Below are positions 25,739 through 34,025 of a stretch of DNA of 64,000 bases, in pieces. The notes under the pieces were generated by a model. It did not search any database. It was not told the origin of the DNA and saw only the letters and a list, made by a program, of their open reading frames with translations. Position 1 is the first letter of the stretch, and each line of letters opens with the position of its first letter. Origin of the DNA: Pseudomonas asturiensis (GTDB taxonomy: Bacteria > Pseudomonadota > Gammaproteobacteria > Pseudomonadales > Pseudomonadaceae); assembly GCF_900143095.1 (NCBI RefSeq), contig NZ_FRDA01000008.1, positions 62,001 through 126,000 on the forward strand, in the 5' to 3' direction. A program made the position numbers and the translations under genes.

Positions 25739-26949
25739 CACCCCGTCACCCGCTCCGGAACCGGCCGCGTGCGTTCAAGCCGGGTATAAAAAGGCATCAA
25801 CAGGAAGTAAGCGAAGTACAGGCAGGCGCAGACCTGTGCCACCAGCGTGCGCCCCGGCGTAGGCGGCTGCACCCCAAGATAGCCGAGGGTCACGAACGAC
25901 ACACAGAACAGAATCAGCGCCACCCGGCTGATCCAGCCCTTGTAGCGCATGGACCTGACCGGACTGCGATCCAGCCACGGCAGCACGAACAGGACGGCGA
26001 TGGCCGAGCCCATGGCCATGACCCCCATCAGCTTGTCTGGAACGGCGCGCAGGATTGCGTAGAACGGCGTGAAATACCAGACCGGCGCAATGTGTTCCGG
26101 GGTCTTGAAGGCGTTGGCCGGCTCGAAGTTCGGCTTCTCCAGAAAGTACCCGCCCATTTCCGGAAAAAAGAACACGACCGTACAGAACACGAACAGAAAC
26201 ACCACGACACCCACCAGATCCTTGAGGGTGAAGTAAGGATGAAAGGCGATGCCGTCCAGCGGCTTGCCGTTCTCATCCTTGTGCTTCTTGATGTCGATGC
26301 CGTCCGGGTTGTTCGACCCCACTTCATGCAGCGCGAGAATATGCAGCACCACCAGACCCAGAATAACGATGGGCAACGCCACGACGTGCAGCGCAAAGAA
26401 GCGATTGAGGGTGATGCCGGAGACCAGATAATCTCCGCGAATCCACTGGGTCAGGTCCTCGCCGATGAAAGGAATTGCCCCGAACAGCGAGATGATCACC
26501 TGCGCCCCCCAATAGGACATCTGCCCCCAGGGCAACAGATAGCCCATGAAGGCCTCTGCCATGAGGCTCAGGTAAATCAGCATGCCGAATATCCAGACCA
26601 GTTCACGGGGCTTCTGATAAGACCCGTAGAGCAATCCGCGAAACATGTGCAGGTAGACGACAATGAAAAACGCCGAGGCGCCCGTCGAGTGCAACAGGCG
26701 CAGGATGGCGCCGTACTCGACATCGCGCATGATGTACTCAATCGACGCGAAGGCCCCCTCAGCCGTGGGCGTGTAGCTCATGGTCAGCCAGATGCCGGTC
26801 AGAATCTGATTGACCAGCACCAGCAAGGCCAGCGAACCGAAGAAGTAGAAAAAATTGAAGTTGCGCGGGACGTAATACTTGCTCAGATGCTCTTCCCACA
26901 TTCTCGTGGCGGGGAAGCGCGCATCGATCCAGTCCACCAGCCTGCCCAT
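25738..26949 (-). CDS. petB: Cytochrome b of the bc1 complex
   Basis: PetB carries two b haems and both quinone sites of complex III. The 403-residue protein shows the eight membrane segments, the Qo-site PEWY-like motif as APVWYF (near 270), and haem-ligand histidines in helices such as HSTGASAFFIVVYLHMFRGL and HVVALPIVILGLVVLHI. It is in the usual order petA-petB-petC, with ATG 26949 sharing one base with the petA stop (TAATG). Confidence 0.98.
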   Translation of the reverse strand: MGRLVDWIDARFPATRMWEEHLSKYYVPRNFNFFYFFGSLALLVLVNQILTGIWLTMSYTPTAEGAFASIEYIMRDVEYGAILRLLHSTGASAFFIVVYLHMFRGLLYGSYQKPRELVWIFGMLIYLSLMAEAFMGYLLPWGQMSYWGAQVIISLFGAIPFIGEDLTQWIRGDYLVSGITLNRFFALHVVALPIVILGLVVLHILALHEVGSNNPDGIDIKKHKDENGKPLDGIAFHPYFTLKDLVGVVVFLFVFCTVVFFFPEMGGYFLEKPNFEPANAFKTPEHIAPVWYFTPFYAILRAVPDKLMGVMAMGSAIAVLFVLPWLDRSPVRSMRYKGWISRVALILFCVSFVTLGYLGVQPPTPGRTLVAQVCACLYFAYFLLMPFYTRLERTRPVPERVTG

Positions 26950-27542
26950 TACACACCCTCCTGATCGACACCAATGACGATGACCGTGTCCGACTCATAG
27001 GAATACGGGGGTACAGGCAGATTCAGCGGGGCGGGCTGCGACTTATACACCCGCCCTGCCAGATCGTAATGAGAGCCGTGACAAGGACAGAAATAGCCGC
27101 CCAGCCAGTCCTTGCCAAGGTCGACAGGCGCCACTTCAGGACGGAAGGTCGGCGAGCAGCCCAAGTGAGTACAGATACCGACCAGCAACACGATATCCGG
27201 CCTGATCGAACGCACTGCGGGGTCTACGTAAGCGGGCTGAGCCGAGGCCCTGGATTGGGGATCGGACAACTGCCCGGTCAGCTTGCCCAGGTTATCGAGG
27301 ATTTCAGGCGTACGCCTGAGGATGAACACCGGCTGGCCACGCCATTCGGCAACCATTTGCTGCCCCGGCTCTATCTTGCCGATGTTGACCTTGACCGGCG
27401 CACCTGCCGCACGAGCCTTGGCGCTCGGAGACCATGAGCCGACGAACGGAATAGCAGCCCCAACTGCTCCGGCCGCCCCCAATACGGACGTGGCAGCCAC
27501 GAGAAAGCGACGCCGGCCATCGTTCACGCCGTCATTGCTCAT
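26949..27542 (-). CDS. petA: Rieske iron-sulfur subunit of the bc1 complex
   Basis: This is the [2Fe-2S] subunit of complex III. Cluster ligands are all present: C124-T-H126-L-G-C129 and C152-P-C154-H155. The N-terminus has the twin-arginine-like RRRFLVAATSV followed by one membrane segment, expected for Tat-exported Rieske proteins. I chose ATG 27542 (197 residues, MSNDGVNDG); the longer frame adds eight residues through the ribosome-site region. It is the first gene of petABC. Confidence 0.97.
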   Translation of the reverse strand: MSNDGVNDGRRRFLVAATSVLGAAGAVGAAIPFVGSWSPSAKARAAGAPVKVNIGKIEPGQQMVAEWRGQPVFILRRTPEILDNLGKLTGQLSDPQSRASAQPAYVDPAVRSIRPDIVLLVGICTHLGCSPTFRPEVAPVDLGKDWLGGYFCPCHGSHYDLAGRVYKSQPAPLNLPVPPYSYESDTVIVIGVDQEGV

Positions 27543-27745
27543 TCGACCCCCTCCCATCAGCGACACGGCCTGTCGGACGCAGGCGTCTACCTGATAACAA
27601 TTTAGCTGTTCTGAACGCTGGCAGGGGGTAAAAAACCCCTTCGCCAGACGACCGCCCCAAAAGCAGTCGAAGGCTGTTAATCAAGCGTTACAGCCCGCCC
27701 CACGGTCTCCATGAAAATGAGCGGAGATAAACCGGCCCATAAAAA

Positions 27746-27776
27746 AACGCCCAACTCGATAAACGAGGTGGGCGTT
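27746..27776. terminator. Terminator after rpsI
   Basis: AACGCCC...CTCG and CGAG...GGGCGTT form a hairpin with one 2-base internal mismatch and a 4-base loop. On the minus strand it is followed by a run of T (complement of AAAAAAA at 27741-27747). A T-rich stretch also lies on the plus-strand side. Confidence 0.88.
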
Positions 27777-27796
27777 CTTTTTGAACGAAGAGCGAA

Positions 27797-28189
27797 TTAA
27801 CGCTTCGAGTACTGCGGACGCTTACGCGCTTTACGCAGACCGACTTTCTTACGTTCAACTTCACGAGCATCGCGAGTTACGAAGCCTGCTTTGCGCAGTG
27901 CGCCACGCAGGGTTTCGTCGTACTGCATCAGAGCGCGAGTGATACCGTGGCGGATTGCGCCAGCCTGACCACTTACACCGCCACCGATAACGGTGACGTA
28001 GATGTCGAACTTTTCAACGGTCTCGGTCAGTTCCAGCGGCTGACGAACTACCATGCGGGCAGTTTCGCGACCGAAGAACGAGTCCAGAGTGCGGTTGTTG
28101 ATCGAGATGTTACCAGTACCCGGACGCAGGAAAACGCGTGCGGTTGCGGTCTTGCGACGGCCAGTGCCGTAATTTTGAGTCGCCGACAT
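27797..28189 (-). CDS. rpsI: 30S ribosomal protein S9
   Basis: S9 is a small-subunit head protein whose C-terminal tail contacts the P-site tRNA. The 130 residues show the core [34 protein letters not shown] and the basic end [12 protein letters not shown], whose final SKR reaches the P site. It follows rplM by 14 bases, the conserved two-gene operon. Confidence 0.99.
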   Translation of the reverse strand: MSATQNYGTGRRKTATARVFLRPGTGNISINNRTLDSFFGRETARMVVRQPLELTETVEKFDIYVTVIGGGVSGQAGAIRHGITRALMQYDETLRGALRKAGFVTRDAREVERKKVGLRKARKRPQYSKR

Positions 28190-28203
28190 AATGAACTATT
28201 CCG

Positions 28204-28632
28204 TTAAAACTTCAGTTCTTGGGGCTGCTGAGCAGTATGAGGGTGTACAGCGCCCGCATAAACTTTCAGCTTACGATACATGTCGCGACCCAGCGGGTTC
28301 TTAGGCAGCATGCCTTTGACCGCGGTCTCGATCACGCGCTCAGGAGCTTTGTCGATCAGCTTTTCGAAGTTGATCGACTTGATCCCGCCCGGAAAACCGG
28401 AGTGTGAGTAGTAGATCTTGTCGGTAGTCTTGGCACCGGTCACGCGGATCTGCTCGGCATTGATCACGACGATGTAGTCGCCGGTGTCAACGTGCGGAGT
28501 GTACTCCGGCTTGTGCTTGCCACGCAGACGGCTCGCGATTTCGGTGGCCAGACGACCCAGGGTCTGACCAGCAGCGTCGACGACGAACCAGTCGCGCTTA
28601 ACTGTTTCCGGTTTAGCAGTAAAAGTTTTCAT
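28204..28632 (-). CDS. rplM: 50S ribosomal protein L13
   Basis: L13 is an early-assembling large-subunit protein. The 142 residues show [21 protein letters not shown] at 14-34, [21 protein letters not shown] and [23 protein letters not shown] (read in parts). In E. coli L13 represses its own mRNA. A small hairpin in the leader here could take part, but that is conjecture. It is the first gene of rplM-rpsI. Confidence 0.99.
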   Translation of the reverse strand: MKTFTAKPETVKRDWFVVDAAGQTLGRLATEIASRLRGKHKPEYTPHVDTGDYIVVINAEQIRVTGAKTTDKIYYSHSGFPGGIKSINFEKLIDKAPERVIETAVKGMLPKNPLGRDMYRKLKVYAGAVHPHTAQQPQELKF

Positions 28633-29026
28633 TCTTTATAGCCTCAGGGGCCGCCCTGAAAATTAGACGGCGGATCTTACTGAATAGTGCGTACTTTGAC
28701 AAGTCAAAGGCAGCCGGAAACAGACGCTATCGGGGGCTCGGGTCAGCGCGTCCGTTATACGGCAAGATTCTTCGGCAGACGGCGCATCACTTCCACTGCA
28801 AAGAGCTGGCGGATTATACAGGCTCGAAAAATAACCTCAACCGGATTTTTCGTTCACGTTCTGTTTATTGCCCCGGACCGCCGCGATGAAGGATATTTGC
28901 CGCCTGGAATCGCACCCTCTCACAGCCTCCGCCCTTTCGACTGTCGCGAGGCGACTGGACAGGTCCGGGAAAAAATAAGACGATCCAGCCGTTGATTGAC
29001 CATTTACCCATATAAGAATAAAGATT
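28633..29026. other. Divergent intergenic region rplM / AraC-type regulator
   Basis: These 394 bases hold the rplM promoter and leader on the minus strand. The rest (about 28710-29026) is AT-rich for this genome near the regulator start and has no gene I can support. Possible -35/-10 pieces for the plus-strand regulator occur near 28992-29016, but none has proper spacing. Confidence 0.5.
28674..28702 (-). promoter_or_regulatory. sigma70-type promoter of rplM-rpsI
   Basis: On the minus strand TTGTCA (28702-28697) and TAAGAT (28679-28674) are 17 bases apart. The predicted start point lies about 35 bases before the rplM ATG. The short leader holds a 6-bp hairpin TCAGGG-CGGC-CCCTGA at 28645-28660. 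Confidence 0.65.
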
Positions 29027-30022
29027 ATGCCAACCCAACACTCCGCCCCTCTGCGGCGCGTCAGCATTCTGGCCACCGATAAAGTGTTTGCCTCGACACT
29101 GATGCAGGCCAAGGATTTTTTCCACCTGGCCAGTCTCAGGTACAGCAGGCAACTCGGTCACGGCCTGGTGCCTGCTTTCGAGATACGCCTGGTCAGTCCG
29201 GACGGCCTGCCCGTTGGCAGCTTCAGCGACGTCACGCTGCCCGTGGACGGCGATCTGTGCCCGAGCGACATCATCGTGATCCCGGCTTTCTGGGACGATT
29301 TCGACGCACTCTGCCAACGCTATCCGCAGGTATTGCCATGGCTGCGCGAGCAGCATGCTCAAGGTGCGGTTCTGTGCGCAGAAGCCACAGGCGTGTTCTG
29401 GCTCGCCGAGGCCGGGCTGCTCGATGGCAAGGAAGCGACGACCTACTGGCGCTTCTTCACCCAGTTCGCCGAACGCTATCCGAACGTGCTGCTCAATCAG
29501 GAAAAACACCTGACCGACGCCGACAACTTGTACTGCGCAGGCGGCACCACATCGGCCTGTGACCTGTACATCTATCTGATCGAGCGCTTCTGCGGGGCCA
29601 ATGTCGCGCAGGCGGTGGCCCGTGACATTCTTTATGAAGTACGGCGCACCTATTCGCCGGGACGGATTGGCTTTGGCGGCCAGAAGCTGCATCAGGACGT
29701 GATCATCCTGCAGATCCAGCACTGGCTGGAGGAGCACTTCGCGGAAAAATTCCGTTTCGAAGACGTCGCCCGCGAACACGGCATGAGCATTCGCAACTTC
29801 ATGCGCCGCTTCCAGACCGCTACTGGTGACAAGCCGTTGCATTACCTGCAACGCCTGCGCATCGAAACCGCAAAGGGCCTGCTGTCCGGCTCGCGAAAAA
29901 GCATCAAGACCATCAGTTACGAAGTCGGCTACGACGACGCGAGCTTCTTCGCCCGCCTGTTCCGCCAGCACACCGAGCTGTCGCCCAACCAGTATCGTCA
30001 GCAGTTTCAGCAGGCAGCCTGA
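29027..30022 (+). CDS. AraC-family regulator with N-terminal DJ-1/PfpI domain (GlxA type)
   Basis: The protein has 331 residues. Residues 10-190 form a class I amidotransferase/DJ-1-like domain (VSILATDKVFASTL, SDIIVIPAFWDD, WLAEAGLLDG). Residues 225-328 form an AraC-type double helix-turn-helix (FRFEDVAREHGMSIRNFMRRF, ISYEVGYDDASFFARLFRQHT). Such proteins usually sense a small metabolite such as an amino acid or betaine derivative. Where relatives carry the elbow cysteine (ICTG), this protein has EATG with alanine 120, and a cysteine (C117) three residues before. Its target is unknown; neither neighbour is an obvious partner. A transcription hairpin follows the stop. Confidence 0.85.
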   Translation: MPTQHSAPLRRVSILATDKVFASTLMQAKDFFHLASLRYSRQLGHGLVPAFEIRLVSPDGLPVGSFSDVTLPVDGDLCPSDIIVIPAFWDDFDALCQRYPQVLPWLREQHAQGAVLCAEATGVFWLAEAGLLDGKEATTYWRFFTQFAERYPNVLLNQEKHLTDADNLYCAGGTTSACDLYIYLIERFCGANVAQAVARDILYEVRRTYSPGRIGFGGQKLHQDVIILQIQHWLEEHFAEKFRFEDVAREHGMSIRNFMRRFQTATGDKPLHYLQRLRIETAKGLLSGSRKSIKTISYEVGYDDASFFARLFRQHTELSPNQYRQQFQQAA

Positions 30023-30055
30023 CCCGATTCAGGCATCCACCCCGCAAAAAACGAA

Positions 30056-30078
30056 AAAGGCCTGCAATGCAGGCCTTT
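30056..30078. terminator. Terminator between the AraC-type regulator and zapE
   Basis: AAAGGCCTGC and GCAGGCCTTT form a perfect 10-bp stem with a 3-base loop. The minus-strand side continues TTTTTCGTTTTTTG, a strong tail for zapE transcripts. The plus-strand T-run is only three bases. Confidence 0.85.
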
Positions 30079-30099
30079 CCGTATCGGGCGATCAAACCG

Positions 30100-31194
30100 T
30101 CAGGGTTTGTGTGCCCGCGACAGGAACTCGTGGGACTGCATTTCAAGCAGGCGGCTCAAGGTGCGCTGGAACTCGAACATCAGTCGACCGCCGGTGTACA
30201 GGTCCTTCAGTTCGACTTCTGCCGAGATGATCAGCTTGACGTTGCGGTCGTAGAACTCATCGACCATGTTAATGAAACGACGGGCGATGTCGTCTGTGGA
30301 GACGTCCATCTGCTCGACACCGCTGAGCAATACGGCATGGAAAATCTTGCCCAGCTCGATGTAGTCGTTCTGGCTGCGCGGGCCGTCGCACAGCTCGCGG
30401 AAGTCGAACCACGCCACGTCATCACAAGTGCGCAAGGCGCGAATCTCGCGATTTTCGATCACCAGCACATCGTTTTCGAGGGTCTCTGCGCATTCCGGCG
30501 TCAGCGCCTTGAAGCTCTTGCGCATGCTCTCCTGCGCCGCCTCATTGAGCGGGAAGTGGAACAGCTCAGCTTGTTCCAGATGACGCAAACGGTAATCGAC
30601 GCCACTGTCGACGTTGACGATGTCAGTATTCTGCTTGATCAGCGCAATGGCTGGCAGAAAGCGAGCACGCTGCAAGCCGTCCTTGTAGAGGCCGTCCGGA
30701 ACGATGTTCGACGTGGCAACCAGGGTCACGCCGTTCTTGAACAGTTCTTCCATCAGGGTGCCGAGAATCATGGCGTCAGTGATGTCGGACACAAAGAATT
30801 CGTCGAAGCAGATGACCCGCGCCTCATCGGAAAAACGCTTGGCGATGATGGTCAGCGGGTTCTTCTCGCCCTTGAGGGTTTTCATTTCCTCGTGCACGCG
30901 CTTCATGAAGCGGTGAAAGTGCGTGCGAACCTTGTCCTTGAACGGCAGGGCGTCGAAGAACGTATCGACCAGATAGGTTTTGCCGCGCCCTACTCCGCCC
31001 CAGAAATACAGGCCTTTGACCAGGGTCGGCTCTTTCTTGCCAAATAGCTTGCCGAACAGGCCGGGCTTGCTGTCATGGGAGGCGACCAGGTCGTCGTACA
31101 GGCGCTGCAAATGACGCACAGCATTTTCCTGCGCGGCATCATGGAAAAAGTCCGGGCGCTTCAGATCAGCTTGATATCGTTCTAGGGGCGTCAT
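30100..31194 (-). CDS. zapE: Cell division ATPase ZapE (AFG1 family)
   Basis: ZapE is an AAA+-like ATPase that in E. coli associates with the division ring late and affects Z-ring stability. The 364 residues show Walker A GGVGRGKT at 66-73, Walker B ICFDEFFV near 128 and sensor-like ATSNIVPDGLYKDGLQR near 160-176. Lengths of family members are similar. It lies 61 bases after trpS on the same strand. Other members of the AFG1 family are mitochondrial. Confidence 0.95.
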   Translation of the reverse strand: MTPLERYQADLKRPDFFHDAAQENAVRHLQRLYDDLVASHDSKPGLFGKLFGKKEPTLVKGLYFWGGVGRGKTYLVDTFFDALPFKDKVRTHFHRFMKRVHEEMKTLKGEKNPLTIIAKRFSDEARVICFDEFFVSDITDAMILGTLMEELFKNGVTLVATSNIVPDGLYKDGLQRARFLPAIALIKQNTDIVNVDSGVDYRLRHLEQAELFHFPLNEAAQESMRKSFKALTPECAETLENDVLVIENREIRALRTCDDVAWFDFRELCDGPRSQNDYIELGKIFHAVLLSGVEQMDVSTDDIARRFINMVDEFYDRNVKLIISAEVELKDLYTGGRLMFEFQRTLSRLLEMQSHEFLSRAHKP

Positions 31195-31255
31195 ATTCGT
31201 TAGCAGGGCAACAAAAACGGGTCGTCACTGTAACGACGACCCCGGGGAATGGCAA

Positions 31256-32605
31256 TCAGTCCTGTTGAGGAGCAAGTGCCGACTTGAGCGCCTGGATGGC
31301 ATTGTCGCGTGCTGCCGTATCGGCGAACACCGGGCTGTCGGCCACACAGGCATCGTCCAGCCAGAGCGTGAAGCGATCAGCCTCAATGCGCAGATCAAGC
31401 TCGCCGCCCTGCTGCAATTGCTTGCTGGCCGCGCCTGCCGCTTTGCCATCGGCAAAATGGCGCGACAACAGCAGTTGTTCGCCATCGGCCGCCAGCAGAC
31501 GGAAACGGAAACTGCCGTCGTCTTCACGGAAGCTCACAAAGCGTGCGCCTTTGGCGGCTTTCTTCTTGCCGGTATCGGCCCCCTGTACCACCGTGCGGAA
31601 CGAGCGCAAGCCAACGGCCTCACGCAGCTCACCCAGGAATGGCGTGGCAACACGACGGGCTTTCTCGGCACCGGCCAGCAGAATATCTTCCAGATCGGCC
31701 GGGCGCTCGATCAGATTCAGGTACGTTTCACGCTTCTGGGCCAGCTCGGCGTCCAGCAAGGTGAACAGACGATTCTTCGCCTCGCCCCAGCCCAGTCCGT
31801 CCAGCAGCTCAGCGCGGAACCCGGCGCATTGCTCAGGCGTGGAGAACGCCTGATACAGCGTAAACAGGTGGGCGTTGTCTGGATCCTTCGCCTCGCCCGG
31901 CGCACGCGAGTCGGTGACGATGCGCGAAATGGCGTCCTTCATCTCCTTGGCGCTGCTGAACAAGGGGATGGTGTTGTCGTAGCTCTTGGACATCTTGCGA
32001 CCGTCCAGGCCCGGCAGCGTTGCCACGCTTTCCTCGATCAGCGCTTCGGGCATGACAAAGAATTCCTTGCCCTTGCCGAACAGGTGGTTGAAGCGCTGGC
32101 CGATATCACGGGCCATTTCGACGTGCTGAATCTGGTCACGCCCCACGGGCACCTGGTGTGCGTTGAACATCAGGATGTCGGCGGCCATCAGCACCGGGTA
32201 GCTGTACAGGCCCATCGTGATGCCCGAGTCCGGGTCTTCACCGCCCTCGACGTTCTTGTCCACCGACGCCTTGTAAGCGTGCGCACGATTGAGCAGGCCT
32301 TTGGCCGCTACGCAGGTCAGCAGCCAGGTCAACTCGGGAATTTCCGGGATGTCGGACTGGCGATAGAAGGTCACCCGGTCAACATCCAGACCAGCGGCCA
32401 GCCAGGTCGCAGCGATTTCCAGACGCGAGCGCTGAATGCGTTGCGGGTCGTCGCATTTGATCAGCGCGTGGTAATCGGCCAGAAAATAGAACGAATCGAA
32501 GTCGCTCTGACGACTGGCGACGATAGCCGGGCGAATCGCGCCCGCGTAGTTGCCCAGATGGGGGGTGCCGGTGGTCGTGATACCGGTCAGGATACGAGTG
32601 GTCAT
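31256..32605 (-). CDS. trpS: Tryptophanyl-tRNA synthetase with C-terminal extension
   Basis: A class I synthetase charging tRNA-Trp. The HIGH-like motif TPHLGN is at 14-19 and KMSKS at 204-208. The catalytic core ends near 335. The remaining 110 or so residues form an extension that starts after a basic [10 protein letters not shown] stretch and resembles one or two DUF1508/YegP-type units ([19 protein letters not shown]). Long TrpRS of about 448 residues is known from pseudomonads; the role of the tail is not established. I chose ATG 32605 (449 residues, MTTRILTG). Confidence 0.97.
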   Translation of the reverse strand: MTTRILTGITTTGTPHLGNYAGAIRPAIVASRQSDFDSFYFLADYHALIKCDDPQRIQRSRLEIAATWLAAGLDVDRVTFYRQSDIPEIPELTWLLTCVAAKGLLNRAHAYKASVDKNVEGGEDPDSGITMGLYSYPVLMAADILMFNAHQVPVGRDQIQHVEMARDIGQRFNHLFGKGKEFFVMPEALIEESVATLPGLDGRKMSKSYDNTIPLFSSAKEMKDAISRIVTDSRAPGEAKDPDNAHLFTLYQAFSTPEQCAGFRAELLDGLGWGEAKNRLFTLLDAELAQKRETYLNLIERPADLEDILLAGAEKARRVATPFLGELREAVGLRSFRTVVQGADTGKKKAAKGARFVSFREDDGSFRFRLLAADGEQLLLSRHFADGKAAGAASKQLQQGGELDLRIEADRFTLWLDDACVADSPVFADTAARDNAIQALKSALAPQQD

Positions 32606-32632
32606 GGCAGGTCGCTTATCTATGGGCTGCAA

Positions 32633-33262
32633 TCAATTGGAGAGGCGCGGCAGGATCAATTCTTTGAGATCGGTCAGCTTGCCGTGAAAAAAGTGTCCGC
32701 ATTCTGCCACTTTCAGCAGCTCATGGGGACGCTGCAGCTCAGCCGACCAGGCGTAGACGGTTTGCGGGTCGATGACTTCATCGGTTTCCGGCTGAATCAC
32801 CGTCAGCGGGCAGTTCTGAGGCAGCACACTGTGGTCCTGCAGACGCGCAGCGGCGGCGGCCACCAAAAACAGATGCGTGAGCGTTTCGCCTTGCGCTTCC
32901 AGGCGGCCGCCCAGATTGGCTGCAACGTAACCGCCAAAGGAAAAACCGAACAGGGTCATGGGCAGATCAGGGTGTTTTTCACGCAGCCATCTGGCAGCAG
33001 CTTGCGCATCGTCGATCTCGCCAGGCCCTGCCACTGAGGTGCCAGCACTGGCCCCTACGCCGCGATAGTTGAAGCGCAGCGTGATCAAACCTTCGTCCCG
33101 TGCGGTACGCTGCAACGTGGAAACGACTTTATTGAGCATCGTTCCACCCTGGATCGGGTTAGGATGGCAAATCAGTGCGACGCCTCTGGCATCGGGTACG
33201 TCCTGATACAGTGCCTCTAGCTGGCCCTCTGGGCCATCGATGAATAACGGGGTTTCGCGCAT
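32633..33262 (-). CDS. Small alpha/beta hydrolase
   Basis: A 209-residue single-domain hydrolase. The nucleophile elbow GFSFGG places the serine at 108, the oxyanion region is CHPNPIQGGTM (32-42), and the catalytic histidine is probably in ECGHFFHG near 193. The family (YhhT/CocE-like dienelactone hydrolase relatives) has no fixed substrate. The gene lies between trpS and the divergent zapG. The ATG at 33262 is listed. A TTG at 33268 has GGAG at a better spacing (seven bases) and would add two residues. Substrate unknown. Confidence 0.85.
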   Translation of the reverse strand: MRETPLFIDGPEGQLEALYQDVPDARGVALICHPNPIQGGTMLNKVVSTLQRTARDEGLITLRFNYRGVGASAGTSVAGPGEIDDAQAAARWLREKHPDLPMTLFGFSFGGYVAANLGGRLEAQGETLTHLFLVAAAAARLQDHSVLPQNCPLTVIQPETDEVIDPQTVYAWSAELQRPHELLKVAECGHFFHGKLTDLKELILPRLSN

Positions 33263-33407
33263 GAGCAAAAAAGAACTCCGTGACCTTGAAATGGGTCGAC
33301 TCGTCTAGCTGATTGTCTGTGGCTGGCATATCAACGACGCGTCGCGGGTATACAGCGCAGGTTCGAGCCGTTAACGTAAAGCAAAGCCGTTTATAGAGGA
33401 AGGACTC

Positions 33408-33842
33408 GTGGAACACTCGCTCTTAGTTTGGTTGTTGCCGACTCTCGCCCTGGTTGCCGGTGTCGTCATTGGTTTCCTGGTCGCACGTCTGCTGCCCAAC
33501 ACCGTTCCGAACAGCACCCAGCGCCAGCTGGATGATATTCAGGAGCGTTTCGATACCTATCAGAACGAGGTGGTCACTCACTTCAACAGCACGGCTAACC
33601 TGGTACAAAAGCTTTCGCAAAGCTATCACGATGTACAGGAACATCTCGCCGAGGGTGCCAACCGCCTGGCCCTTGACGAACTGACCCGCCAACGTCTGCT
33701 GGCCGCTCTGCACCCGGAGGCCAACCAGGCACCTCGCGATCGCCTGACACCGCCACGCGACACCGAAACCCCGAAGGATTACGCGCCCAAATCGCCTAAT
33801 ACTCCAGGCATGCTGGACGAGCATTACGGCTTGAAGAAGTAA
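33408..33842 (+). CDS. zapG: Inner membrane protein ZapG (YhcB/DUF1043)
   Basis: A 144-residue bitopic protein: membrane segment 7-28 (VWLLPTLALVAGVVIGFLVARLL), then a coiled coil (about 35-90), then a proline-rich disordered tail. In E. coli YhcB (ZapG, also LapD-linked reports) works between cell division, phospholipid balance and envelope synthesis. It starts with GTG at 33408 behind GAGGAAGG. It is transcribed alone, divergent from the hydrolase and followed by a terminator. Confidence 0.92.
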   Translation: MEHSLLVWLLPTLALVAGVVIGFLVARLLPNTVPNSTQRQLDDIQERFDTYQNEVVTHFNSTANLVQKLSQSYHDVQEHLAEGANRLALDELTRQRLLAALHPEANQAPRDRLTPPRDTETPKDYAPKSPNTPGMLDEHYGLKK

Positions 33843-33863
33843 TACGCCGTGAGTGACACCCCA

Positions 33864-33894
33864 ATCCCGCCCCTGATTGATTCAGCGGCGGGAT
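33864..33894 (+). terminator. Terminator after zapG
   Basis: ATCCCGCC and GGCGGGAT pair around a loop of about 14 bases, followed by a run of eight T (33893-33900). It stands 20 bases after the zapG stop. Confidence 0.85.
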
Positions 33895-33927
33895 TTTTTT
33901 TGAGCAGTGACTTCACCGGGCTGACCA

Positions 33928-33957
33928 GCGCCTGCTGACGAAGGCGTCAGCAGGCGC
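33928..33957. repeat. Perfect 13-bp inverted repeat
   Basis: GCGCCTGCTGACG (33928-33940) and CGTCAGCAGGCGC (33945-33957) pair perfectly around AAGG. No T-run follows in either direction, so it is not a typical terminator. It lies between the terminators of zapG and cysNC. Confidence 0.8.
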
Positions 33958-33980
33958 CTATCAACTGCGGCGCTTGAAAC

Positions 33981-34010
33981 AGAAAACCCGCCATCATCGG
34001 CGGGTTTTCT
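33981..34010. terminator. Terminator after cysNC
   Basis: AGAAAACCCGCC and GGCGGGTTTTCT form a perfect 12-bp stem with loop ATCATC. On the minus strand the stem itself ends in TTTTCT, which serves as the T-tract. It lies 15 bases past the cysNC stop. Confidence 0.8.
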
Positions 34011-34025
34011 GTAACAGGCTGAGAC

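Noticed and set aside
28990..29020. Promoter of the AraC-type regulator
   Set aside because: TTGATT/TTGACC and TATAAG-like boxes are present but the spacing (9 or 13 bases) does not suit a sigma70 promoter.
31265..33037. Open frame of 590 codons opposite trpS and the hydrolase
   Set aside because: Same cause; both minus-strand genes carry intact catalytic motifs.
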